A DNA stretch of 64,000 bases, taken from contig NZ_CP040018.1 in the NCBI RefSeq assembly GCF_005280255.1, forward strand, positions 3,286,001 through 3,350,000. Direction: 5' to 3'. Below the pieces are notes generated by a model that was not told the origin of the DNA, made no database searches, and saw nothing but the letters and a program-made list of their open reading frames with translations. Shown one piece after another: positions 51,553 to 59,667 of the stretch. The stretch comes from Arthrobacter sp. 24S4-2 (lineage in GTDB: Bacteria > Actinomycetota > Actinomycetes > Actinomycetales > Micrococcaceae). Within the stretch, counting starts at the first letter, position 1; the number at the start of each line of letters is the position of its first letter. The position numbers and the translations under genes are program-made.

Positions 51553-52230
51553 TCATTGCAAACGAGACAGCCGGTGTCATCGTCGGAGTCGACACCCACG
51601 CTGATACCCATCACGCTGCGGTCATCAGCGAACACGGCCAGCACTTGCGCGATCAAAAAGTTCCCGACCACTTCGAATGGCTACCTCGACATCATCGCCT
51701 TCATCGCTGCCGACAGAGTCATCGCCGTTGGAGTGGAAGGAACCGGAACCTACGGGGCCGAGCTCACAGGGTTCTCCTCTCACACGGACTCGCCGTAGTC
51801 GAAGTCAACCGCCCGAACAGGCAACACCGAGGACTATGCGGGAAGTCGGATCCGATCGACGCTTACGAGGCCGCTAACTCGGCATTGGCTGGGAGGAAAA
51901 CCTCAACCCCAAAGCGACGTGACGGCTATGTCGCGGCATTACGGGCGATCCGAGCCGCCAGGACCAGTGCGATCAAGCCCGTACCATCGTCCAGGTTCAG
52001 CTCACGAGCCTGCTCGTCAGTGCATCCGAGGAGATCGAAGCAGCCGACACTGAACTCGCTCAGATCACCGCGGAGAACGCGCCTGCGATCACCCAGATCC
52101 GCGGAGTCGGCACCGCCGTTGCCAGCCAGCTCCTGGCCGGCGACAGGAAAGCCAACGCAGCCCTGCACCACATTGCCCTTACACGAATGGCAAATGATCC
52201 ACGCACACGCTCTTACGTGGCAAAACCGTG
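51553..52230 (+). mobile_element. Degenerate IS110-family transposase
   Basis: The pieces of one IS110 transposase are spread over frames. The RuvC-like N-terminus (ETAGVIVGVDTHADTHHAAV, then GVEGTGTYGAELTGF in the next frame and KSDPIDAYEAANSALAGR back in the first) keeps the DEDD acidic residues. The Transposase_20 domain (ITQIRGVGTAVASQLLA) then runs straight into GDRKANAALHHIALTRM, so the segment with the conserved Ser is deleted. At least three frameshifts are needed, so it cannot move. Its ends are undefined, as usual for IS110 without inverted repeats. Confidence 0.85.
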
Positions 52231-52541
52231 GGTCTCAGGTGGTCCTGGATCAGCCCGTCGCTGTGGAATCAGGTTGGCGTACTCAGATGGCCAGCCGGGC
52301 GTCGTCAAGTTTGACTGTATTGCTGGAGGAAATGTTCCAAACAGCCTTTAGTGATGCGTCCCTTTTGTCCATAACATGCGCCAAGTCCGAGGTGATCATG
52401 CGGCTGGGCAAGGGTCGGCAACAATGCGCTATTTGTAACTTAACCGCCTTGAAATATTTGTGAAACCCACAGCCCATAACGTGGAGTCCGCGTCGGGGAA
52501 AACGGAACTCTGGCATTACTAAATCAATCAAAGGGACCACA
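52231..52541. other. Stretch between the IS110 remnant and the amino-acid permease
   Basis: No gene is seen. GC content falls noticeably from about 52300 to 52520. It should contain the right end of the IS110 remnant and the permease promoter. Confidence 0.45.
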
Positions 52542-54107
52542 ATGTCCAATGTAATAACTCGGCCGGATCACGATCCAGCCGAGGAATTTGAAAACGAACG
52601 GGAACGCACGGGCGACCTGGCACTTGCTACCCAGGACTTCTCCAACGAAGACGCCGGCTATCACAAGACCCTCAAACCGCGGCAGATCCAGATGATCGCG
52701 ATCGGGGGCGCCATCGGCACCGGCCTGTTCATGGGAGCCGGCGGCCGTCTTCATGGCTCGGGACCTGCACTGATACTGGTCTACGCGGTGTGCGGCTTTT
52801 TCGCTTTCCTAATCCTCCGTGCGCTCGGTGAACTGGTCCTTCACCGGCCGTCCTCGGGATCCTTCATTTCATACGCCCGGGAGTTCTATGGCGAAAAGAT
52901 GGCCTTCGCCGCAGGCTGGCTCTATTTCCTCAACTGGGCCATGACCTCGGTGGTGGATGTCACCGCCGTCGCACTCTACGTTAAGTTCTGGGCACCCTAC
53001 TGGGCACCGCTGCAGTCGGTGCCGCAATGGGCAATCGCGCTCGTGGCGCTGGTGGTGGTTCTGGCGCTGAACCTTGTGTCCGTCAAACTCTTCGGCGAAA
53101 TGGAATTCTGGTTCGCGCTAATAAAGGTCTCGGCACTGGTGCTGTTCCTCATCATCGGGGTCTGTTTCCTGGTCTTCGGTGGCCACACGGACATCGGACC
53201 GACGGGTTTCAACGTCATGGCGGACAACGGCGGGATGTTCCCCATGGGCGCCGTTGCGCCCCTGTTGGCGGTTAGCGGCGTCGTGTTCGCCTATGCCGCC
53301 ATTGAACTGGTGGGTACGGCCGCGGGCGAGACGGAAAAGCCCAAGGAAGTCATGCCCAAGGCCGTGAACACAGTGGTCTTCCGCATCGGCATTTTCTATG
53401 TAGGTTCTGTACTGCTGCTTTCCCTGCTGCTGCCCTTCACCGCCTACAAGGCCGGAGAATCGCCCTTTGTCACGTTCTTCACTCACATAGGTTCACCGGA
53501 TGCCGGAGCAACTTCCGCCTCCATCATGAACTTCGTGGTCCTCACCGCGGCACTCTCAAGCCTCAACGCTGGCCTGTACTCCACCGGCCGTATCCTGCGT
53601 TCCATGGCCGTCAACGGTTCCGCCCCCGGATTCACCGCCAAGATGAGCAGTCATGGCGTGCCATATGGCGGCATCCTTCTCACGGCGGTCATCACGCTGC
53701 TCGGGGTCGGGCTGAACGCCGCATTCCCCTCGGAGGCCTTCGAGATCGTGCTGGAGATATCAGCCCTGGGCATCATCGGAGGATGGGCCACCATCATCCT
53801 CTGCCAAATGAAACTGCAGAAATGGGCAAACGAAGGGAAACTTGAACGCCCGGCGTTCAGGCTCATCGGCGCACCTTTCACGTCCTACCTGACCCTCGCG
53901 TTCCTGCTTTTTGTCTTGGTAACCATGGGCTTCTCGGACACGGGACGCTGGGTCCTCTCCTCCCTGGTGGTACTAGTTCCCGCCCTGGTGGGCGGCTGGT
54001 TTGCAGCGCGCAAGAGTATCTATCGCGCCGCAAAGGAGCGTGCCGGCTACACCGGCGCATTCCCGGTGGTGGCCGAACGCCCCGCCATCGACGCCACCAG
54101 GCAGTAG
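52542..54107 (+). CDS. APC-family amino-acid permease (AnsP/GABA-permease-like)
   Basis: A 521-residue permease with 12 predicted membrane segments and an N-terminal hydrophilic tail of about 45 residues. The first segment has the APC hallmark IAIGGAIGTGLFMGAGGRLH, and LILRALGELVLHRPSSGSFI follows. The region ELVGTAAGETEKPKEVMPKA is typical of AnsP, AroP and CycA transporters. It is likely an L-asparagine or related amino-acid/H+ symporter. It is followed by a terminator. Confidence 0.92.
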   Translation: MSNVITRPDHDPAEEFENERERTGDLALATQDFSNEDAGYHKTLKPRQIQMIAIGGAIGTGLFMGAGGRLHGSGPALILVYAVCGFFAFLILRALGELVLHRPSSGSFISYAREFYGEKMAFAAGWLYFLNWAMTSVVDVTAVALYVKFWAPYWAPLQSVPQWAIALVALVVVLALNLVSVKLFGEMEFWFALIKVSALVLFLIIGVCFLVFGGHTDIGPTGFNVMADNGGMFPMGAVAPLLAVSGVVFAYAAIELVGTAAGETEKPKEVMPKAVNTVVFRIGIFYVGSVLLLSLLLPFTAYKAGESPFVTFFTHIGSPDAGATSASIMNFVVLTAALSSLNAGLYSTGRILRSMAVNGSAPGFTAKMSSHGVPYGGILLTAVITLLGVGLNAAFPSEAFEIVLEISALGIIGGWATIILCQMKLQKWANEGKLERPAFRLIGAPFTSYLTLAFLLFVLVTMGFSDTGRWVLSSLVVLVPALVGGWFAARKSIYRAAKERAGYTGAFPVVAERPAIDATRQ

Positions 54108-54127
54108 CCCCCGCGGAAAATGCAGGG

Positions 54128-54162
54128 GCCCGACGGCGATCCTGAACTGCTCGCCGTCGGGC
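54128..54162 (+). terminator. Terminator after the amino-acid permease
   Basis: GCCCGACGGCGA pairs perfectly with TCGCCGTCGGGC around an 11-nt loop, 20 bp after the permease stop. Confidence 0.75.
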
Positions 54163-54471
54163 TCCTGACGCTGGCCCTGCGGCCGGTGCGCAGGCGCTGC
54201 ACCGAGCAGCTCTGTGGGCAGGTTCAGGTTGCTCATCTTCCCGTGATGAATCGTGGCACCTTTCCAGCGTTGCACGTGCAGATCGGCGACAAGCTGTTTC
54301 CGGAGCTGATGCCAGCGTTGCGGCTCGGCATAGCTAACATTCTGTCTGAGCGTCGCATTCATTCAGTCCCTGTCACTGCGAGAGCACGTTGATTTTCCAT
54401 ATGTCCGGCCGGTCGGGGTGCTCTGGGGCTGGAACGCCCGGTTACCGGAGCACCACGAGCGAGGGACGTGG
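54163..54471 (-). other. About 300 bp of doubtful coding potential
   Basis: A minus-strand frame beginning ATG 54362 (NATLRQNVSYAEPQRWHQLR then KQLVADLHVQRWKGA) runs into the permease 3' end. Its first 70 codons look more protein-like than a shadow, but it crosses the terminator and matches nothing I know. It may be a remnant downstream of lpdA. Confidence 0.3.
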
Positions 54472-55887
54472 TTACATGTGCACGTGCAGGCGCCGCGCGG
54501 CCTCGGCGATGGATCCGGTAAGGGACGGGTACACCGTGAAGGTGCTGGCGACGTCATCGACATGCAGTTTCTGCGCGACCGCGATGGCGATCGGAAAGAT
54601 CAGCTCGGAGGCGTTCGGTCCCACGACGACTCCGCCGATCACGGTGCCTGATCCCTTGCGTGCGATGATCTTGACGAAGCCGTCCTTGTGGTTGCGCATT
54701 TTCGCGCGGGCGTTGCTGCTCAGGGGGAGCTTGACAACATCGCCCTGGTATTTGTCTGATACCACGTCTTCCTCGGACACGCCCACGGTGGCGATCTCGG
54801 GAGAGGTGAAGATGTTGGAGGCCACATGGTGCAGTTTCAGCGGAGTGACGCCGTCTCCCATGAAGTGGGCGATCGCTATGCGGCCCTGCATGGCGGCCAC
54901 GGACGCCAGGGCGAAAACTCCGGTGCAGTCGCCCGCCGCGTAGATGTTTGACGCGGTCGTCCGGGAGACACCGTCCACCTTGATGTGTCCGCTTTCAGTG
55001 AGCTCCACGCCGGCTGCCTCCAGCCCGATGCCATCGGTGTTCGGGATGGACCCGACGCACACCAGGCAGTGGCTGCCGGTTACTTTGACGCCGTCGCCCA
55101 GCACCACGGCCACACCGTCCCCGGTGCACTCCACGGCTTCGGCTCGGGACCGGGCGAGGACCTTGACTCCGCGGCGTTCAAAGACGCCTTCCAGCACCTC
55201 TGCGGCGTCAAGGTCCGACCTTGGCAGGACACGGTCTCCGCTGGAAATCAGGGTCACTCTGGAGCCCAGCCCGTTGTAGGCGGACGCGAACTCGGCACCG
55301 GTCACGCCGGAGCCGACCACAATGAGTTCCTCGGGCAACTCCTCGAGGTTGTATAGCTGGGCCCAGTTCAGGATGCGCTCACCGTCGGGACGGGCGGTGG
55401 GCAGTTCGCGGGGGTGGGCCCCGACTGCGAGGAGGATCGCGTCGGCTTCCACAATCTCGATGCCGTCTGCTCCGAGGACCTCGATTGTGTGGTTGTCCAC
55501 CAGCGTGCCGGAGCCTATGAGAACGCGGACACCCAGATTTTCGAGGCCCTTTTGAATGTCGGCCGACTGCTGACGGGCCAGTGCCAGGAGGCGGTCGTTG
55601 ATGTGCTTGAGGTCCGCTCGCATGGTCGGAGTGCAATCTCCCCCCTCGACGTCGAACTTAACCCCCAACTCTTCGGCCTCTCCGACACGGGTCATCAGGT
55701 CCGCCGTCGCGATGAGCGTCTTGGAGGGAACGACGTCCGTGAGCACGGCGGATCCGCCCAGGCCGGCGCGTTCGATAACGGTCACCGCCGCGCCGAGGGA
55801 AGCGGCGACCATAGCGGCTTCATAACCACCTGGTCCCCCACCGAGAATTGCGATACGGGGTGAACTCAGGACCGGATGTGTAGTCAT
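54472..55887 (-). CDS. lpdA: LpdA-type NAD(P)H:quinone reductase (flavoprotein disulfide reductase fold)
   Basis: A 471-residue flavoprotein. The FAD site is IAILGGGPGGYEAAMVAASL, the NAD(P) site VVGSGVTGAEFASAYNGLGS and the second FAD motif NIYAAGDCTGVFALASV. At the position of the CxxxxC redox pair of dihydrolipoamide dehydrogenases it reads GSAVLTDVVPSK, so no disulfide exists. This matches the mycobacterial LpdA quinone reductase group rather than true Lpd. It is probably protective against oxidative stress. The start ATG 55887 has a weak ribosome site. Confidence 0.9.
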   Translation of the reverse strand: MTTHPVLSSPRIAILGGGPGGYEAAMVAASLGAAVTVIERAGLGGSAVLTDVVPSKTLIATADLMTRVGEAEELGVKFDVEGGDCTPTMRADLKHINDRLLALARQQSADIQKGLENLGVRVLIGSGTLVDNHTIEVLGADGIEIVEADAILLAVGAHPRELPTARPDGERILNWAQLYNLEELPEELIVVGSGVTGAEFASAYNGLGSRVTLISSGDRVLPRSDLDAAEVLEGVFERRGVKVLARSRAEAVECTGDGVAVVLGDGVKVTGSHCLVCVGSIPNTDGIGLEAAGVELTESGHIKVDGVSRTTASNIYAAGDCTGVFALASVAAMQGRIAIAHFMGDGVTPLKLHHVASNIFTSPEIATVGVSEEDVVSDKYQGDVVKLPLSSNARAKMRNHKDGFVKIIARKGSGTVIGGVVVGPNASELIFPIAIAVAQKLHVDDVASTFTVYPSLTGSIAEAARRLHVHM

Positions 55888-56031
55888 AAAAACTTCTATT
55901 CTCGTGGAAGCGGTGCGAACTCTAAGGGTTCACAGTCCGCAGTTATGGCCGCTTGCGGATCGGTAAGTTCCAGCCCGTGACTCAAACGATGGGCACTCGG
56001 ACGAGCAACGCAGGGCGCGCGCCCCCAGGAC

Positions 56032-56259
56032 CTACCAAGCGTGGCTCTCCTGGGTCAGCCCGAAAGGGACACTGTCGCTGAGCGCCACAGTGAATTCACT
56101 GGCACCGTGCCTGGTAACAACAATCCCCCGTCGCCATTCGCCTATTGCTCTTTCACGGACAGCAGACACGGCGGCGTTTAGTTGGTTCTCCAGGCTGTCA
56201 CGATCAGTGACAATGACAGTTATTGACAGGTCGTGCTCGGTGAGGGTTTCCATATTCAT
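56032..56259 (-). CDS. Small hypothetical protein
   Basis: A 75-residue protein of unknown role. The sequence NMETLTEHDLSITVIVTDRD then LENQLNAAVSAVRERA, and a C-terminal beta-hairpin ending in SHAW, suggests a compact alpha/beta fold. ATG 56259 (next ATG 56253) has AGAAAG upstream. It lies between the sugar operon and lpdA, with no clear partner. Confidence 0.6.
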   Translation of the reverse strand: MNMETLTEHDLSITVIVTDRDSLENQLNAAVSAVRERAIGEWRRGIVVTRHGASEFTVALSDSVPFGLTQESHAW

Positions 56260-56393
56260 GTCTTTCTGGGTTTCGTGCGTATACGCGGGCATTTGTCTCA
56301 GAGGGAACGGGAACGGAACGCCAGCACCCGCAGAGGATGTCGACGATTTGCCGATGCGCTCGGCCTTCCTGTCCGCTAGCCGCGGGCGACGCC

Positions 56394-57281
56394 TCACTTG
56401 ACGGCGCCGGCGGTGAGGCCGGCAACAATCTTGCGCTGGAAGACCAGGACCAGGATCACCAGGGGAATGGTGACAATGGTTCCGGCGGCCATGATGGCCG
56501 TGTACGGAATCTGGTTCGGTTGCGCCCCGGCGAAGCTCGCGATGGCCACCGTGACCGGCTGGGTCGCGTCGCTGGAGAGCTGGCTGGCAATCAGGAACTC
56601 ATTCCAGGAGGAGATGAACGCCAGGATGGCCGTGGTGAAGATGGCCGGCGCCGCCAAAGGCATGATCACCTTCCGGAACGCCTGACCCTGGGTGCAGCCG
56701 TCCACCCGTGCCGATTCCTCCAGCTCCCACGGCATTTCGCGGAAGAAGGACGTCATCGTGTATACGGTCAGCGGCAGCACGAACGAGATGTTCGGGATGA
56801 TCAGCGCCTGGTACGTGCCGATCCAGCCGATGTTGGTGAACAGCTGGAACAGCGGCGTGATGAGTGCGACGCCCGGGAACATGGACGCACCCAGGATGAA
56901 GCCCAGCACGAGGTACTTGAACCGGAAATTCAGCCGTGCCAGGGCGTAGGCGGCGAACACACCGATCAGCAGCGAAACCACAGTGACGACACCGCCGATG
57001 AACACGCTGTTGAGCAAGGCCTGGCCGAAGTGGTTGCCGAAGGACGTATCGAACGCGGTGTTGAAGTTATCCAGGGTGACGTGGGTCGGCAGTAGGGACG
57101 TGTCGTAGGTGAAGCCGACCTCCCGGAATGCCGTGACCACCATCCAGTAGGCCGGGGCCAGGCACCAGATCAGGACCACGGCGGCGCTGATGTAGGTGCG
57201 GCCCTGCGTCCATTTCTCCTTGTTCTGGGAGGCCTTCCTGCCCTTGTCCTGCTGTGCCCGGAGTTCGGTCGCGGCGGTCAT
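56394..57281 (-). CDS. Carbohydrate ABC transporter permease, MalG type
   Basis: A 295-residue permease with six membrane segments. The EAA loop LEESARVDGCTQGQAFRKVI then MPLAAP contacts the shared ATPase. It begins with a charged cytoplasmic tail. It is the last gene of the operon GH13, binding protein, MalF, MalG and overlaps MalF by 4 bp. Alpha-glucosides are inferred as substrate from the GH13 gene. Confidence 0.93.
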   Translation of the reverse strand: MTAATELRAQQDKGRKASQNKEKWTQGRTYISAAVVLIWCLAPAYWMVVTAFREVGFTYDTSLLPTHVTLDNFNTAFDTSFGNHFGQALLNSVFIGGVVTVVSLLIGVFAAYALARLNFRFKYLVLGFILGASMFPGVALITPLFQLFTNIGWIGTYQALIIPNISFVLPLTVYTMTSFFREMPWELEESARVDGCTQGQAFRKVIMPLAAPAIFTTAILAFISSWNEFLIASQLSSDATQPVTVAIASFAGAQPNQIPYTAIMAAGTIVTIPLVILVLVFQRKIVAGLTAGAVK

Positions 57282-58312
57282 TTCTTCCCCTTACCGGTGG
57301 CTCCGCTTTGTTCCACGACATTCGCCCCGAGGAAGCGGACAAAGATGAACGCGACGAGGAAGATGATGATGAATGTGATGGTGGACAATGCTGCCGCCGC
57401 GTTGAATCCTTGCCTGATCTGGTTGATGACCAGGATGGAGAGCGTGGTGGTGTTGTTGGCACCGCCGGTGAGGATGTACGGGAGGTCGAACATCCGCAGG
57501 GCATCCAGGGTGCGGAAGAGGACAGCCACCATCAGCGCCGGCTTGACCAGCGGCAGGGTGATCATCCGGAACCGCTGCCAGGTGGTGGCACCGTCAACCT
57601 TGGCAGCCTCATAGACCTCGGCCGGGATCATCTGCAGTCCGGCGAGGATGAGCAGCGCCATGAACGGCGTGGTCTTCCAGACGTCGGCGATGATGACAGC
57701 CCATTTGGCCGGCCACTCGCTGCCTGTCCACAGGATGGTGGTGTTGAACAGCTTGTTGGCGATGCCTTCAAAAGCGAAGATGAACAGCCACAGCTTGGCG
57801 GTCACGGCGGTGGGAATGGCCCACGGAACCAGGACTGCGGCACGGACCAGGCTGCGGCCCCGGAAGGTCCTGGCCATAATGAGGGCCATCCAGAAACCGA
57901 GCACGGTCTCCAAGGTCACGGTTACCACGGTGAAGAAGAACGTGGTGGCCGTCGCGGACCAGAACTGGCCGCCGAGGGTCCCGGGCGGACATGCCACCGT
58001 TCCGCCTCCGGGTGCCGCGCATTGCTGGGCAAGCCAGTTGACATAGTTCTGGATGCCGGCCGGGCCGCCGGCCGTGAACAGCCCGGTGACCGGATCCAGC
58101 CCGGCGTCCTTCTGGAAGGACATAACGATGGCGCTGATAATCGGGTAAACGATCACGATCGCCAGGGCGAAGATGGTCGGGGCCAGCAGCCAGGAAGCCC
58201 ATTTGCCCTGGCTCAGGATCTTGTTGTCCTCACCGACGCCCTTGGGGGCGTGGTGGACGGGGGTACCGCCCGACGCCGGCTTTACCGGCGTCGGGCCCAA
58301 TTCGGTTGCCAT
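57278..58312 (-). CDS. Carbohydrate ABC transporter permease, MalF type
   Basis: A 344-residue permease with six to seven membrane segments and the EAA loop VYEAAKVDGATTWQRFRMIT then LPLVKPA. Periplasmic-side loop 1 is long (about residues 60-110). ATG 58312 (MATELGPTPVKPAS) is preferred; the frame is open upstream into the binding-protein gene. It overlaps MalG by 4 bp and follows the binding protein by 7 bp. Confidence 0.93.
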   Translation of the reverse strand: MATELGPTPVKPASGGTPVHHAPKGVGEDNKILSQGKWASWLLAPTIFALAIVIVYPIISAIVMSFQKDAGLDPVTGLFTAGGPAGIQNYVNWLAQQCAAPGGGTVACPPGTLGGQFWSATATTFFFTVVTVTLETVLGFWMALIMARTFRGRSLVRAAVLVPWAIPTAVTAKLWLFIFAFEGIANKLFNTTILWTGSEWPAKWAVIIADVWKTTPFMALLILAGLQMIPAEVYEAAKVDGATTWQRFRMITLPLVKPALMVAVLFRTLDALRMFDLPYILTGGANNTTTLSILVINQIRQGFNAAAALSTITFIIIFLVAFIFVRFLGANVVEQSGATGKGKK

Positions 58313-58319
58313 GGCAGCG

Positions 58320-59609
58320 TTACCCCGCCGCGCCGGCGGATTCGATGGACTTCTGCATATCAGACAGTGCGGTTTCCACGGTCTTCTCTCCCTTGATGGC
58401 GGAGTACGCATTTTCCTGGATGGCCTTGGTGACCGCCGGGTAGAACGGCGAGACCGGACGCGGCACGGCATTCTCGATCGACGTCTTCAGCACCGGCAGG
58501 TAAGGCAGCTTGGCCACAAGTTCCTTGTCTTCATACAGCGCGCCCAGGACCGGCGCAAGGGAGCCCTGGGTTGCGTAGAACTTCTCAGTCTCTTCCGAGG
58601 TCATGAACTTCAGGAAGTCCAGGGCGGTGGCCTTGTTCTTTGAATAGACACTCACGGCGAGGTTGTGGCCGCCAAGGGTGGAAGCACCCGGTCCGTCCTT
58701 GCCCGGAAGGGCAGTCATGCCCAGCACATCCTTCACCTTGGAAGACCCCTCAGTGGTGGCCAGGTTGTAGACGTACGGCCAGTTGCGCAGGAAGAGGAGC
58801 TTGCCGTCCTGGAAAGCCTGCCGGCTCTCTTCTTCCTTGTAGGTGATGGCTTCCTTCGGGATGTTCCCGTCAGCATACGCCTTCGCGAGGTTTTCCAGCC
58901 CTGCCTTGGCATCGGCGGTGTTCAGGCTGGGCTTGCCGTCCTTGTCCAGCACGGAACCGCCCGAGGAGTTGATGGCCTCGGAAGCGTTAACCGTCAGGCC
59001 TTCGTACTTGCTGAACTGGCCCGCATAGCAGCCAATGTTGTTTGCCTTGGCGATGGAGCACATGCCCATCATCTCCTCCCACGTCGTCGGCGCGGTGGGA
59101 ACCAGATCCTTGCGGTAGTAGAGGATGCCGCCGTCCGAGGTCTGCGGGGCCGCGTACAGGGTTCCCTTGTAGGTTCCGCTGTCGACCGTCGGCTTGAGCA
59201 TGGCGGAGGTGTCCAACGCCATCTTGTCCTTGAGCGGCTGGAGCCAGCCCTTGGCCGCGAACTCGGCCGTCCAGACAACGTCAACATCAACGACGTCGTA
59301 GTCAGCGCCCTTCGCCTGGAAGTGCTGGACCAGGTCATCGTGCTGCTGGTCAGCCTGGTCGGTCTGTTCCTTGAACGTGACCTTCTCGTTCGGGTGGGCC
59401 GCATTCCACTTTTCGATCAGGGGACGGACAACGTTGCTGTTGTCCTTGCCCTGGACGTACGTGATGGGGCCGCGGCCGTCGAGGCCCTGTTCGGCGTCGC
59501 CGCCGCCTCCGCCACCTGCGGTGCCGCTGGTTGCGGCTCCTCCGCAGCCGGACAGGGCTAGTGCGCCGGCCATCATCAGTGCTGCCGTGGCGGTCAGCTT
59601 TGCTTTCAT
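58320..59609 (-). CDS. Sugar-binding lipoprotein of ABC transporter
   Basis: A 429-residue SBP_bac_1 lipoprotein. The lipobox LALSGC is near residue 22, followed by a Gly-rich linker. The ligand domain includes ITYVQGKDNSNVVRPLIEKW, DYDVVDVDVVWTAEFAAKGW and LFLRNWPYVYNLATTEGSS, like ThuE/LpqY/AglE-type proteins for trehalose, maltose or sucrose. It is the second gene of the operon, 58 bp after the GH13 gene. A MsiK-type shared ATPase would be needed. Confidence 0.93.
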   Translation of the reverse strand: MKAKLTATAALMMAGALALSGCGGAATSGTAGGGGGGDAEQGLDGRGPITYVQGKDNSNVVRPLIEKWNAAHPNEKVTFKEQTDQADQQHDDLVQHFQAKGADYDVVDVDVVWTAEFAAKGWLQPLKDKMALDTSAMLKPTVDSGTYKGTLYAAPQTSDGGILYYRKDLVPTAPTTWEEMMGMCSIAKANNIGCYAGQFSKYEGLTVNASEAINSSGGSVLDKDGKPSLNTADAKAGLENLAKAYADGNIPKEAITYKEEESRQAFQDGKLLFLRNWPYVYNLATTEGSSKVKDVLGMTALPGKDGPGASTLGGHNLAVSVYSKNKATALDFLKFMTSEETEKFYATQGSLAPVLGALYEDKELVAKLPYLPVLKTSIENAVPRPVSPFYPAVTKAIQENAYSAIKGEKTVETALSDMQKSIESAGAAG

Positions 59610-59667
59610 TGTTGCTCCTTCTTAAGAGCACCCGGCACGTCGCCGGATGTTGGGCAGAACTAAGGGG

